From Armatimonadota bacterium (GTDB lineage Bacteria; Armatimonadota; Fimbriimonadia; Fimbriimonadales; Fimbriimonadaceae), in NCBI GenBank assembly GCA_017303935.1, contig JAFLBD010000001.1:899113-963112 (forward strand): a stretch of DNA of 64,000 nt, read 5' to 3'. The notes under the pieces are model-generated. The model was not told the origin of the DNA. It did no database searches and saw only the letters and a program-made list of their open reading frames with translations. The translations under genes and the position numbers were made by a program. Within the stretch, counting starts at the first letter, position 1; the number at the start of each line of letters is the position of its first letter. Positions 46,661-54,872 of the stretch are shown piece by piece.

Positions 46661-47313
46661 AAGTCAGGGTCATCGCCATCGCATTCCCGCTCAGTTGCGT
46701 TCTCGCAATTTCGGGCTTCTTGATGTCGCGAATGGCAAAAAGTCAACCATTTGGTGAAAAGCCGTACGTGATTCCGACTCGGCATCCTGTCACCAAGGAG
46801 ATGGAAATTGCCGCCGAGAATCTCAAGCGGACACCAGCGCCTAAGTTTGTGTTGTCCGATCAAAACGGTGATCTGATTTCCAGCGACCTCCTAAAGTCCG
46901 GTAAGCCGACATTGTTGCTGTTCATCAAGGACGGATGCCCTTGCAGCATCGAGAGTCAGCCTTTCTTTAATGATTTGGCCGCGAAGTTTGGCGGCGACGT
47001 TCACTTCTTGGGGATCATCGATGGCTCGGCGAAAGCATCCCAGAACTTCGCCGACGCCAATACTGTGCCTTTTTCTATTCTTGTCGATCCATCTAAGTCG
47101 CTCATGAAAGCGTTCAAGATCGAAGCCAGTAGTAGCTTTGCCGTGATTGATGGCAAGGGCATGATCGTCACCGTCTCGCCTGGATACAACAAGGCGAGCC
47201 TCCGTCAAGCCAATTTCTTGCTCGGAACGCTATCAAAGACTGGCCCACGCGAGTTTGACGATGCAGACGTGCCTGAAAAAATTACAGCTGGTTGCGCCTT
47301 CTTCAGCGACTAG
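46657..47313 (+). CDS. Membrane-anchored thioredoxin-fold (AhpC/TSA-like) redox protein
   Basis: 218 residues from a GTG inside the PAP2 stop. An N-terminal anchor (residues 6-23) is followed by a redoxin domain (about 60-190: APKFVLSDQNGDLISSDLL, TLLLFIKDGCPCSIESQPFF). The active site is C94-P-C96-S, a CxC rather than the CxxC of thioredoxins or the single peroxidatic Cys of peroxiredoxins. The strand VPFSILVDPSKSLMKAF and the cis-Pro region follow. Probably a periplasm-facing thiol redox or peroxidase protein. It is convergent with the translin gene, with 11 bp of overlap. Confidence 0.75.
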   Translation: MKVRVIAIAFPLSCVLAISGFLMSRMAKSQPFGEKPYVIPTRHPVTKEMEIAAENLKRTPAPKFVLSDQNGDLISSDLLKSGKPTLLLFIKDGCPCSIESQPFFNDLAAKFGGDVHFLGIIDGSAKASQNFADANTVPFSILVDPSKSLMKAFKIEASSSFAVIDGKGMIVTVSPGYNKASLRQANFLLGTLSKTGPREFDDADVPEKITAGCAFFSD

Positions 47314-47926
47314 AGTTGTATTTTTTGAGTTCGGCGAGTAGCTCTTTCTGACTTAGTGTCAACGTGTAGTCGCTTCGCGTCCGCTCGACCACCGCTCGCA
47401 ATGCATCACAAGTACGGCGGAGTCCACCGGAAAGCGAATCTGGGTAGTCGTAGGTGATCAACTCGTCATAAACGGACTCCATCCAAATTAGAATCCGCTC
47501 AGCTTCTTCCCCGCGGCTATGCCGCAGTTCATCCAGAGCGTATCGTCGGCATTCGCTGGCCGCCTCTCCGAGTCCGTTAAGATAGCTCACCACATCGACG
47601 CCAAGTTCAGCGAGGCTTGGAACCGGTTTCGATTGTGTGATCGCGAATACGGCTGCGGCTTCCACAAGCTCCTTCTCTGCATCTTGAAGATATCCCGCAT
47701 AAAGAATTGCCGGAGAGGGCGTAAGTTCGGCGCGAAGTGCTCTTGAACGCTGTTTTGCCTCTTCAAGCAAAACCTCCGCTTCCGCGAATTGCTTGCGATG
47801 CACGTGGCGAATCGACTTGCTGCAAAGCTGGATGATCTGGCGACAGATCGCGAGTGCCGATTCACGGCGCTTGTGCATCGCGTCCAAGATTTGTCGGGCT
47901 TCTGGGTCAACGAGTGGAATGCTCAT
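47303..47926 (-). CDS. Translin family protein (bacterial)
   Basis: 207 residues, all helix. The order of motifs matches translin/TRAX: RRESALAICRQIIQLCSKSI, IRHVHRKQFAEAEVLLEEA, AGYLQDAEKELVEAAAV, YLNGLGEAASECRRYALDEL and YDYPDSLSGGLRRTCDALRA with ERTRSDYTL. Translins are octameric nucleic-acid-binding proteins, some with endoribonuclease partners in eukaryotes and archaea; bacterial copies are little studied. The start overlaps the radC stop (ATGA), so the two are translated together. Call is from motif pattern; nuclease activity not assumed. Confidence 0.78.
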   Translation of the reverse strand: MSIPLVDPEARQILDAMHKRRESALAICRQIIQLCSKSIRHVHRKQFAEAEVLLEEAKQRSRALRAELTPSPAILYAGYLQDAEKELVEAAAVFAITQSKPVPSLAELGVDVVSYLNGLGEAASECRRYALDELRHSRGEEAERILIWMESVYDELITYDYPDSLSGGLRRTCDALRAVVERTRSDYTLTLSQKELLAELKKYNSSR

Positions 47927-48585
47927 AGGAGTTTAAGTTTCTTGAAACTGGTGTACTTGTTATGGCCGATGATGATGTGGTCGATCAGCGGGATGTCAAG
48001 CAACACGCCGACCTGGGCCAACTTCTCGGTCACGTCCATATCCTCAGGACTTGGCGTGGGATCGCCGCTGGGATGATTGTGCACGACAGCAAAGCTCGCG
48101 GCGCCTTCTCGAACCGCCTCACGAAATACTTCCCTCGGCCCAACAATGCTCATGTTGATCGTGCCGATGTGGATGGTCTTTCGGCTGAGAACGTTGTTCT
48201 TTGAGTCCAAGTAGAGCGCGCAGAAGTACTCCTTCGGTTCGCCGTCGAGATCTCTGAAAAGCTTGTAGATGTCCTCTGCGCGATCGATTCGTGTCTTTTG
48301 CCCCCGGTTCACTAATGAAAATCTACGAGCCAGTTCGAACGCTGCGAGGCATTGTTGAATCCTAAACGGGTCGGTGACACCGATCTCTTCCAAATCTGCG
48401 CGCGAGAGGTCTCTTAAAGAATCCAGCCCGCGCCTGGTCATGAGAACTTTTGCATTCTCAACGATGGTTGCAACTCCATCTGGATTCTCCGCGGCCACGA
48501 TCCCGATAAGCAATGGAATGCTGGCACTCTCCTTCCCTTCGATGAGGTACCTCTCGTAGATTGTTTCCTCCGGAGTTGGGTTCAT
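47923..48585 (-). CDS. radC: RadC/MPN domain protein
   Basis: 220 residues. An N-terminal helix-hairpin-helix part (SRADLEEIGVTDPFRIQQCL) and a C-terminal JAB1/MPN-like domain with the metal motif VVHNHPSGDPTPSPEDMD followed by T, plus the early Glu region near EYFCALYLD. The family was named for DNA repair, but this role has been disproved in E. coli; the true function is unresolved. It lies nine bases downstream of carA and overlaps translin by ATGA. Confidence 0.92.
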   Translation of the reverse strand: MNPTPEETIYERYLIEGKESASIPLLIGIVAAENPDGVATIVENAKVLMTRRGLDSLRDLSRADLEEIGVTDPFRIQQCLAAFELARRFSLVNRGQKTRIDRAEDIYKLFRDLDGEPKEYFCALYLDSKNNVLSRKTIHIGTINMSIVGPREVFREAVREGAASFAVVHNHPSGDPTPSPEDMDVTEKLAQVGVLLDIPLIDHIIIGHNKYTSFKKLKLL

Positions 48586-48594
48586 GGCGTGCCT

Positions 48595-49683
48595 TTAAAG
48601 TGAATCGACAAATTGCACGAAGTATTTTCTGGAATCCCACGGTCCGGGGGCCGCTTCGGGGTGATATTGAATGCTCGTTGCCCTGTAGTCTTGGTGCCGA
48701 ATGCCTTCGACTGTTCCATCGTTCACATTGATTTGTGTCACTTCCGCACCGGTACCTTCGAGCGATTCCGGATCGACCGCATATCCGTGATTTTGTGAAG
48801 TGATGGTCACCGAGCCATCCAGCAAGTCTTTCACCGGATGGTTAGATCCTCGGTGCCCGAACGGCAGTTTGTACGTGCTACCGCCAAGCGCTTGGCACAG
48901 CAGTTGATTGCCCAAACAGATCCCAAAGATCGGCTTTTGCCCCAGAAGTTCTTTTACCGTCGCAACGATCGGCTGAAGCCGGGCCGGATCTCCTGGGCCG
49001 GGGCTAAGCAGAATGCCGTCTGGGTCATAGCTCAGAATTTCGTTCACACTCGCCGTTGCGGGGAGGATAATCGTTCGCACGCCCAGAGAAGCAAAACGCC
49101 TCAGAATATTTTGCTTCAGGCCGCAATCAATGGCGACGAGTTTCTTATTGTAAGGCGAAGAGGGCTCGTCGATCGCCTCACGACCCATCTTTCCCCAAGC
49201 GTACGGCGTTCGAGTCGTCACCTTGTAGACAAAGTCAGTTTCGTCATAAGATTCCATCGCGTGCAGTCTCGCCACGGCTTGCTCAGGATTCTCTAGCGTG
49301 ATCATCCCCATACAAACGCCCATTTCCCGGATATGCCGCGTCAATGCTCGAGTGTCGATGCCCTGAATTCCAGTAAGTCCTCGCTCCGAAAGAAGTTCAT
49401 GGAGTGATTTCTTTGAGCGCCAATTGCTCGGGCGATCACACGCTTCGCGCACGATAAAGCCGGATGGCTGGAGTCGATCAGATTGGAAGTCGTCTTCGTT
49501 GATGCCGTAATTCCCGATGAGCGGATACGTCATCGTGACAAGTTGACCGGCATAACTAGGATCGGTGAGGATCTCCTGGTACCCCGTCATACCGGTGTTG
49601 AACACCACTTCACCGACGGTTTCGCGGATGGCGCCAAGGGGCCTTCCAGGGTAAACGGTTCCGTCGCTCAGAATCAGGTTCAC
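48595..49683 (-). CDS. carA: Carbamoyl-phosphate synthase small (glutaminase) subunit
   Basis: 362 residues, normal length. N-terminal CarA domain shows VGEVVFNTGMTGYQEILTDP; the class I glutaminase domain shows SPGPGDP, the nucleophile Cys in FGICLGNQLL and the His-Glu pair in SIQYHPEAAPGP. It releases ammonia from glutamine for carbamoyl phosphate in arginine and pyrimidine synthesis. The large subunit carB is not adjacent, which is uncommon. It is 24 bases downstream of the repeat-protein gene on the same strand. Confidence 0.97.
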   Translation of the reverse strand: MNLILSDGTVYPGRPLGAIRETVGEVVFNTGMTGYQEILTDPSYAGQLVTMTYPLIGNYGINEDDFQSDRLQPSGFIVREACDRPSNWRSKKSLHELLSERGLTGIQGIDTRALTRHIREMGVCMGMITLENPEQAVARLHAMESYDETDFVYKVTTRTPYAWGKMGREAIDEPSSPYNKKLVAIDCGLKQNILRRFASLGVRTIILPATASVNEILSYDPDGILLSPGPGDPARLQPIVATVKELLGQKPIFGICLGNQLLCQALGGSTYKLPFGHRGSNHPVKDLLDGSVTITSQNHGYAVDPESLEGTGAEVTQINVNDGTVEGIRHQDYRATSIQYHPEAAPGPWDSRKYFVQFVDSL

Positions 49684-49707
49684 GGATACTAACTGTACCT
49701 CGCAGAC

Positions 49708-52413
49708 CTACCGACCAGGGTCGCTTCGTTGTGCGACGGCACGTACCATCGGATCTGGATCGTTGCGCAGTGATACGTAGGTGAGCCTAAAATTCTCTGG
49801 ACACCGACCCTTGAGGGTGATCAACGCTTGCATCCGGTACCCAGGACTGGGGTCGAGCAACCTACCTGCGACTTGCTCCAGCGCTTCTGCTGTGCCGACC
49901 GCACCCAGAACTTCCATACCGATTCTTGCCGCGCGCTCATCGCTTTCTAACAAGAGTTGTGTGCCAGCTTGCATCGCTTTTTCTGGGAATTGTGCGACGA
50001 GGCTGAGCGCGGCTTTTCGCATCGGTAAGCTCTTTGCGGTCAAGAACGCTTGGGCCGTGCCGAAAGCCCGTTCATCTCCAATTTGTGCGAGCGAGATCAT
50101 AGCCGCGAGACCGGTCGTTCCATCTTTGCGCGTGAGCGGCATCAACCGGTCGACGCTGACGGATGACTTCAACACTCCCGCCGCGCGGATGGCTTGCAGC
50201 GAGACACTTGGATTATCGATCAACGGCGGGACGATTGAGGCGACCTCCATAAATGCTCCATCGACGGCGATCCCGAGGCCGTTTCGCTGCTCTGCAGTGG
50301 TTCCCCGCGCGATCTTAAACGCGAGTGCTTCTGCAGCATCGTGCCCAACAGCTTTGATCACTGCGACAAAGGCACGCTGCTGTAGCCGGTCCGCTTTGGC
50401 GAGGCGATTGTCGAGCATCCATTTGACCGCTGGAATCCCGATCGCGATAAGCTTGTTCGTGTTGAGATTGACTTCCTGCTGAGCAGTGCCGACGCCCCAC
50501 TGACAAGCCAGCCGATAGATTTCTGCGATGGTCTTATCGTCTGGCATCGGCTGAGAATTTGGCTTGGGAACGTCTGGGGAATCGACGGGACGAGGTGCCT
50601 GAATTCGCGGTGTCTCTGCGTCATAGGCCACGCCCCAGAGTTCGGTCACTGTCGCGGAGGCGTCAACGAGTCCCTCGCGATACTTGTCTTGTCCGGAAGC
50701 ATCTAAAAAGATTCCAAGCGAACCGGATGACCGGGCAGCATTTCCTACCCCGGCAGGTCCTTGATATCGATCGTCCCCACCAAAATCGAAAAACATTCCG
50801 ATACCATTCGCGTTGCCGACACCGGGAGTCGAATCCCTTGCCGTGTAGATATCGTTGCCGGAGCGGTCGATCAGCGCAGCGACGCCGTAATCGTGCCCGA
50901 TCGCAAGACTTGCGCCGAATTTGGTGACGTAGGCGTCATCACCACCGTTGTCAGTGAGATAAGCCGCAGTGCAGTGCATCGCGCTGGCTTGAGCGTAATG
51001 GTACGCCGAATAAGTGTCATGTCCACCGCCGTCCCAAAGCCCGCCGATAGCGAACCAATAGCTCGCGCCCTGCGCGTAAGTCTCTGCAAGATATGCATCA
51101 TCACCAGCAAGGTCTAGTAGGAACCCGACTCCACCACTAATTCCGCCAGTGTCTTCGCGGTATCCCATCCCAAATCCTTGCGCAAAACTGTAGTTCACAT
51201 CAGCGAACAAAGGTGAATTGAGCGCGGTGCCACCAGCACGATAAATGTCGCGTCCTTTACGATCTGAAAGAACACCAAATCCAAGTGTCCGTGCAGCCCC
51301 TTGCCCCGTGAGGTGTATGTCGTAGGTGTCGCTTCCGCTGGAATCGATCAGCAATCCAGCGCCAAATGCGCCAAACCCTTGTGCGAGGCAGTGCGATTTG
51401 TAGGAATCGTCGCCAGCCTGGTTGACCAAAATGCCAACCCCCGCAATACCACATCCCAGTCCAATCGACTTGTTTGAGTAAATGTCGTCACCCGCGCAAT
51501 CCCATGCGATACCGATTCCGAGTAATCCTGCGCCGATGCTAAGGTCGGAAGGAGTGTAGCGATCGTCTCCATTGATATCGACCAGCACACTGGCGTAGCC
51601 TGCGCCACCGCCTGCTCGGCCAGTGTAAACATCATCGCCGCCCATATCGATCGTCAGCACCGCATCCTTCTCGCTGTGGACATCCCGGCCGGGGCCAGTG
51701 ATTCGAACGGTTTGACCGGCGACCTTGGCGATCATCGGGAATTTTGCGCCGCTCGGATTCAGGACCTTCAACTGCGCAACGAGTGTTTCAACTGCGTTGT
51801 TCAGTGCGATTCCTGCACGGAAAATCCGCTTCAAATCGATCTTTCGGAGCAATCCAAACGCGTCGTCACGAGGAATCGGCTTTGAATTCACGAAGTCGAA
51901 TCCAGGATTAAATTCCTCCATCATGAGCGCTGGCAGGCTTTCGATCAGTGATCTTCGTTCGGCCTCAGAGAGTTCACCAAGACTCGCGCGTAATTCTTGC
52001 GACGCAACGGAAATCTGCTTCAATACTGGCGTCACAAGAGAGGCATACGGCTCTGGTAGTCCGAGTTCCTTGATTGCTAGTGGCTTTGATTCTGGAGGCA
52101 ATTCCAGGCCTTGTTCGAGAGTGTCGCTGAGCAACCTCAGGGACTGTGAAACGGAAGTATTGGCCAGTGTCGCTTCGAGCTTATCGATCCGGCTAGCACC
52201 CGAGATCGGATTTTGCAGAGCGTCCGAAATCAAAGGCAGCCGAAAATCATCGCTATACGGCTCGCGGCTCCAGCGCAAGTCTTCATCAGTTAAGTTCGAG
52301 ATGCGAAGGGTGTCGCGGATGAACTGATTCTCGACATCCGTAAACTGAGCCTGTGCACAGTTGATTAGCGCTCCGACGGCGCAAAAGATAACGACTGATC
52401 GACAATTTCCCAT
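49708..52413 (-). CDS. Large secreted protein with G-x-D-x-Y repeats and HEAT-like C-terminus
   Basis: 901 residues, not recognised. A signal peptide (about residues 6-22) leads to a helical N-terminal domain (to about 240). From about residue 256 to 580 there are twelve copies of a G-x-D-x-Y motif (for example GGDDVY, NGDDRY, AGDDIY, SGSDTY, GGHDTY, SGNDIY, SGQDKY), mostly 26-28 residues apart, each followed by an A-Q-G-x-G or similar Gly-rich stretch and a hydrophobic strand ending in D. This suggests a calcium-binding beta-solenoid, but the period is not that of nine-residue RTX repeats. A linker rich in Pro follows, then HEAT-like helices to the end (GTAEALEQVAGRLLDPSPG). Its start overlaps the upstream gene by 49 bp. 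Confidence 0.8.
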   Translation of the reverse strand: MGNCRSVVIFCAVGALINCAQAQFTDVENQFIRDTLRISNLTDEDLRWSREPYSDDFRLPLISDALQNPISGASRIDKLEATLANTSVSQSLRLLSDTLEQGLELPPESKPLAIKELGLPEPYASLVTPVLKQISVASQELRASLGELSEAERRSLIESLPALMMEEFNPGFDFVNSKPIPRDDAFGLLRKIDLKRIFRAGIALNNAVETLVAQLKVLNPSGAKFPMIAKVAGQTVRITGPGRDVHSEKDAVLTIDMGGDDVYTGRAGGGAGYASVLVDINGDDRYTPSDLSIGAGLLGIGIAWDCAGDDIYSNKSIGLGCGIAGVGILVNQAGDDSYKSHCLAQGFGAFGAGLLIDSSGSDTYDIHLTGQGAARTLGFGVLSDRKGRDIYRAGGTALNSPLFADVNYSFAQGFGMGYREDTGGISGGVGFLLDLAGDDAYLAETYAQGASYWFAIGGLWDGGGHDTYSAYHYAQASAMHCTAAYLTDNGGDDAYVTKFGASLAIGHDYGVAALIDRSGNDIYTARDSTPGVGNANGIGMFFDFGGDDRYQGPAGVGNAARSSGSLGIFLDASGQDKYREGLVDASATVTELWGVAYDAETPRIQAPRPVDSPDVPKPNSQPMPDDKTIAEIYRLACQWGVGTAQQEVNLNTNKLIAIGIPAVKWMLDNRLAKADRLQQRAFVAVIKAVGHDAAEALAFKIARGTTAEQRNGLGIAVDGAFMEVASIVPPLIDNPSVSLQAIRAAGVLKSSVSVDRLMPLTRKDGTTGLAAMISLAQIGDERAFGTAQAFLTAKSLPMRKAALSLVAQFPEKAMQAGTQLLLESDERAARIGMEVLGAVGTAEALEQVAGRLLDPSPGYRMQALITLKGRCPENFRLTYVSLRNDPDPMVRAVAQRSDPGR
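50673..51648 (-). repeat. Region encoding twelve G-x-D-x-Y protein repeats
   Basis: Within the 901-residue protein, residues about 256-580 carry twelve motif copies at a spacing of mostly 26-28 residues, with one insertion of some 25 residues between the sixth and seventh. Units are similar in protein but not identical in DNA, so the array is old. Confidence 0.85.
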
Positions 52414-53465
52414 ACTGCCCTCTGTTGGCTTCCCTCGATTCGGTCACGCTGTTCTGCTGGTGACTGAGGCAAGGCAAACAATTCCTCGCAGACCCATCCA
52501 ACTCCATTTTTGTCACTGAGGCTCGGACAGAGTACCGAAAGACGGATACGAGTTTCCTTCATTTGCGATTGTAGGGCGCGAATTGAATCGACAAATGCGA
52601 TCCATTGCTTCTCGATTCGGTCGAACTGGTGGGCATTCGCCGCTTCACCCAGAGCATCCAGAATCAAAATGGAGCGGCTCGCTCTCGGCCTAAATTCGTT
52701 CCATTTAGCCTTGAAGTTTGTAGCGATTGGGTTCCGAGACGCTCCAGTTAGCCGACAGAGTGCATTGATGGTATTCCCACCTCCGGCAACGTCTACCGGT
52801 CCGCCATATCTCAAAGGCAAATTGGGCAATTTAGGCATCAATCCGCCGCCCCAAGGCCATGCGATGTTAATCGGCGCCAACTCTCTATCTTCGCGTGATT
52901 TGTTGAAATCCAAATTCGAAAGGAGTTCTCGGCTGTCGTCGATGTAAGTCTTGAGCAGTCTGTCGCCATCTCCTTGCGGCATGTTTTCCTCGATATCTTG
53001 ACCGATTACCTCCCCAAACGGCACCAGTCGGTTGCTAATCGAGCCTCCTTCCCAAACAAGTCCGAGGTCAAGACCATGTTCGGCAATCAGGGTGAGTTTT
53101 GTCGAATTCAGCCGATTCAACTGGTTTACGATTTGAATGAACTCCGCTTCAGTGCTGACTAACGGCTGGCGCATGAACCCGCCAGCATCAACGGAACCTA
53201 GACTCAGTGCGAGGAGAACCGCATCTTGTGGCGGAAATACTTTGTGCAGGGCGACAGCTAGGGGGCCAGCATGAATATCGATTTCGGGCGGGAGTCCAAG
53301 AAATTGCGATTCAAAACAATGAACGGAATCCTGCTTCGGCTGAAGTCTGAAACACTCTTCCCATCTAAGCCGCCAGTCCGGCCAGAAACCAGATTCTTCT
53401 GCGCCGTCCAGCATGCCGGGAGCAACGACGATCAGCCGGACGGGGTGTTTCTTCGTTGACTCCAT
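52365..53465 (-). CDS. Phosphoglycerate mutase (ApgM)-like protein, degenerate
   Basis: 366 residues. The centre carries INIAWPWGGGLMPKLPNL followed by RYGGPVDVAGGGNTINALCR, which matches the hallmark segment of archaeal-type cofactor-independent phosphoglycerate mutases (N-x-x-W-x-W-G-x-G-x-x-P-x-L-P). The N-terminal metal site, normally D-G-M-A-D, reads APGMLDG, losing the first Asp, and the protein is shorter than usual ApgM. A nearby LALSLGSVDAGGFM replaces another family block. It is therefore probably a non-catalytic or re-purposed member of the alkaline-phosphatase superfamily. It overlaps the VanZ gene by 34 bp and the repeat-protein gene by 49 bp. Confidence 0.65.
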   Translation of the reverse strand: MESTKKHPVRLIVVAPGMLDGAEESGFWPDWRLRWEECFRLQPKQDSVHCFESQFLGLPPEIDIHAGPLAVALHKVFPPQDAVLLALSLGSVDAGGFMRQPLVSTEAEFIQIVNQLNRLNSTKLTLIAEHGLDLGLVWEGGSISNRLVPFGEVIGQDIEENMPQGDGDRLLKTYIDDSRELLSNLDFNKSREDRELAPINIAWPWGGGLMPKLPNLPLRYGGPVDVAGGGNTINALCRLTGASRNPIATNFKAKWNEFRPRASRSILILDALGEAANAHQFDRIEKQWIAFVDSIRALQSQMKETRIRLSVLCPSLSDKNGVGWVCEELFALPQSPAEQRDRIEGSQQRAVWEIVDQSLSFAPSER

Positions 53466-54106
53466 CGTTCAATAAGTATCACACAGACGGCGGCCCCGGC
53501 AAGGTCGATGAGAACGTCTTCGATCTTCCCTGTTCTTCCGGGCGTGAACGTCTGCCGGACTTCATCAAAACAGGAAACCCCAAGAACCAAAATGAGAGCC
53601 ATCATCAGGCGACGTACCTCTTCACGAAGGGCAAACCATGCGCTAAGTCCAATCAATCCGTAGTAAGAAAAGTGGATTGTCTTTCTGAGTGCGAGGACTG
53701 CAAAGTCGGCTTGCTGAAACGTCAAACCGAAGTGGCCCATCAGATATTCGGCCCATCCACCAGCACCTCCCGCCCCGCCCGAAAAGTAAGTGAGTGGTAA
53801 CGCCAGTGCAATCACCGGAACCCAAGCGAGTCGCACCCCGATTCCGAAGGCCGCCATAAGTACCGCAGCGATGCTAATTAGTGGAATGGTGAGGTCGTTT
53901 GGCGGACATTTGGTATAGAACACATTCATCGAAGCGCAAAGCAAAACGATCCCTGCTTGCTGCGACGGTGCCAAGAACGCGATCAAACTGCCCGCACATA
54001 GCAGGCACAGCATCGGAATCCCAGACTGTCCGACCGACAAGCTGACCGCGAACAAGGCCCCAAAGCAAAGGCAAGTGAGCCATGCTTGGCGTTCGGGCTT
54101 TGCCAT
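53432..54106 (-). CDS. VanZ-like membrane protein
   Basis: 224 residues from the ATG at 54106 (MAKPERQAWLTCL); longer in-frame starts run over the divergent surE gene. About seven membrane spans. The last third has RKTIHFSYYGLIGLSAWFAL and SCFDEVRQTFTPGRTGKIED, then VLIDLAGA, the VanZ signature (E-x-x-Q-x-F-x-P-G-R-x-x-x-x-x-D-x-x-x-D). VanZ proteins confer low-level teicoplanin resistance in one case, but most are of unknown function. It overlaps the ApgM-like gene by 34 bp. Confidence 0.82.
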   Translation of the reverse strand: MAKPERQAWLTCLCFGALFAVSLSVGQSGIPMLCLLCAGSLIAFLAPSQQAGIVLLCASMNVFYTKCPPNDLTIPLISIAAVLMAAFGIGVRLAWVPVIALALPLTYFSGGAGGAGGWAEYLMGHFGLTFQQADFAVLALRKTIHFSYYGLIGLSAWFALREEVRRLMMALILVLGVSCFDEVRQTFTPGRTGKIEDVLIDLAGAAVCVILIERWSQRRNTPSG

Positions 54107-54119
54107 AATGAAGTCGCGC

Positions 54120-54872
54120 ATGAGAATCTTGATAACAAACGACGACGGCATCAACGCACCCGGGATTCGGAGCCTTTTGAGAGTCGCTCGGCAGTTTGGT
54201 GAAGTCAAGATTGTAGCCCCAGACCGAGAACGAAGTGCTTGCGGTCACAGCATGACTTTGCGCGATCCGCTCAGGGTTCGCCAAGTGGACTGCGATGGAG
54301 TTGAAGGGTTTGAAGTGAACGGAGTGCCAGTGGATTGCGTGAACGTCGGGCTGCGCGTCGCATGGCCAGATGGATGTGATCTCGTCCTGAGTGGGATCAA
54401 CAATGGCCCTAATCTAGGATTCGATATCACCTATAGCGGGACTGTAGGCGGAGCGATGGAAGCCTGCATTAACGGAATTCCCGGAATCGCTGTGAGCATG
54501 GCGAGCTTTGTTGACGGCGCACCGTTGCACTTCGAGACTGGCGAGAAGTGGCTCACCGAGAACTTCGAATACTTGGTCGGACTTCCCAGGCGAGATCGGG
54601 TTTTTCTCAACGTCAACATCCCTGCCATTGAATTCAGCGAGATCAATGGGCACAAGTTCGTTTCGATGGGTCGCAGAGTTTACGAAGACCGTGTCGAGGA
54701 ACGCTCAGACCCTTGGGGTCGGCAGTACTTTTGGCAAGGCGGTGTGGTCGTGGTCAGAAGCGACGAGCCTGGCACCGATGTTCAAGCAGTTTCAACGGGA
54801 TATGTCAGCATCACCCCTATTAGCCTGAATTGGAGTGATCAAGCCGCGATCGATGCTTACAACGCGTTATAG
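54120..54872 (+). CDS. surE: 5'/3'-nucleotidase SurE
   Basis: 250 residues from the ATG at 54120 (MRILITNDDGINAPG); an ATG at 54108 is a close alternative. Metal-binding residues are in TNDDG, SACGHSMT and SGINNGPNLG, with DITYSGTVGGAMEA following, all SurE hallmarks. It hydrolyses nucleoside monophosphates and helps survival in stationary phase in E. coli. It is divergent from the VanZ gene with 13 bp between starts and convergent with asd, overlapping by 6 bp. Confidence 0.96.
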   Translation: MRILITNDDGINAPGIRSLLRVARQFGEVKIVAPDRERSACGHSMTLRDPLRVRQVDCDGVEGFEVNGVPVDCVNVGLRVAWPDGCDLVLSGINNGPNLGFDITYSGTVGGAMEACINGIPGIAVSMASFVDGAPLHFETGEKWLTENFEYLVGLPRRDRVFLNVNIPAIEFSEINGHKFVSMGRRVYEDRVEERSDPWGRQYFWQGGVVVVRSDEPGTDVQAVSTGYVSITPISLNWSDQAAIDAYNAL

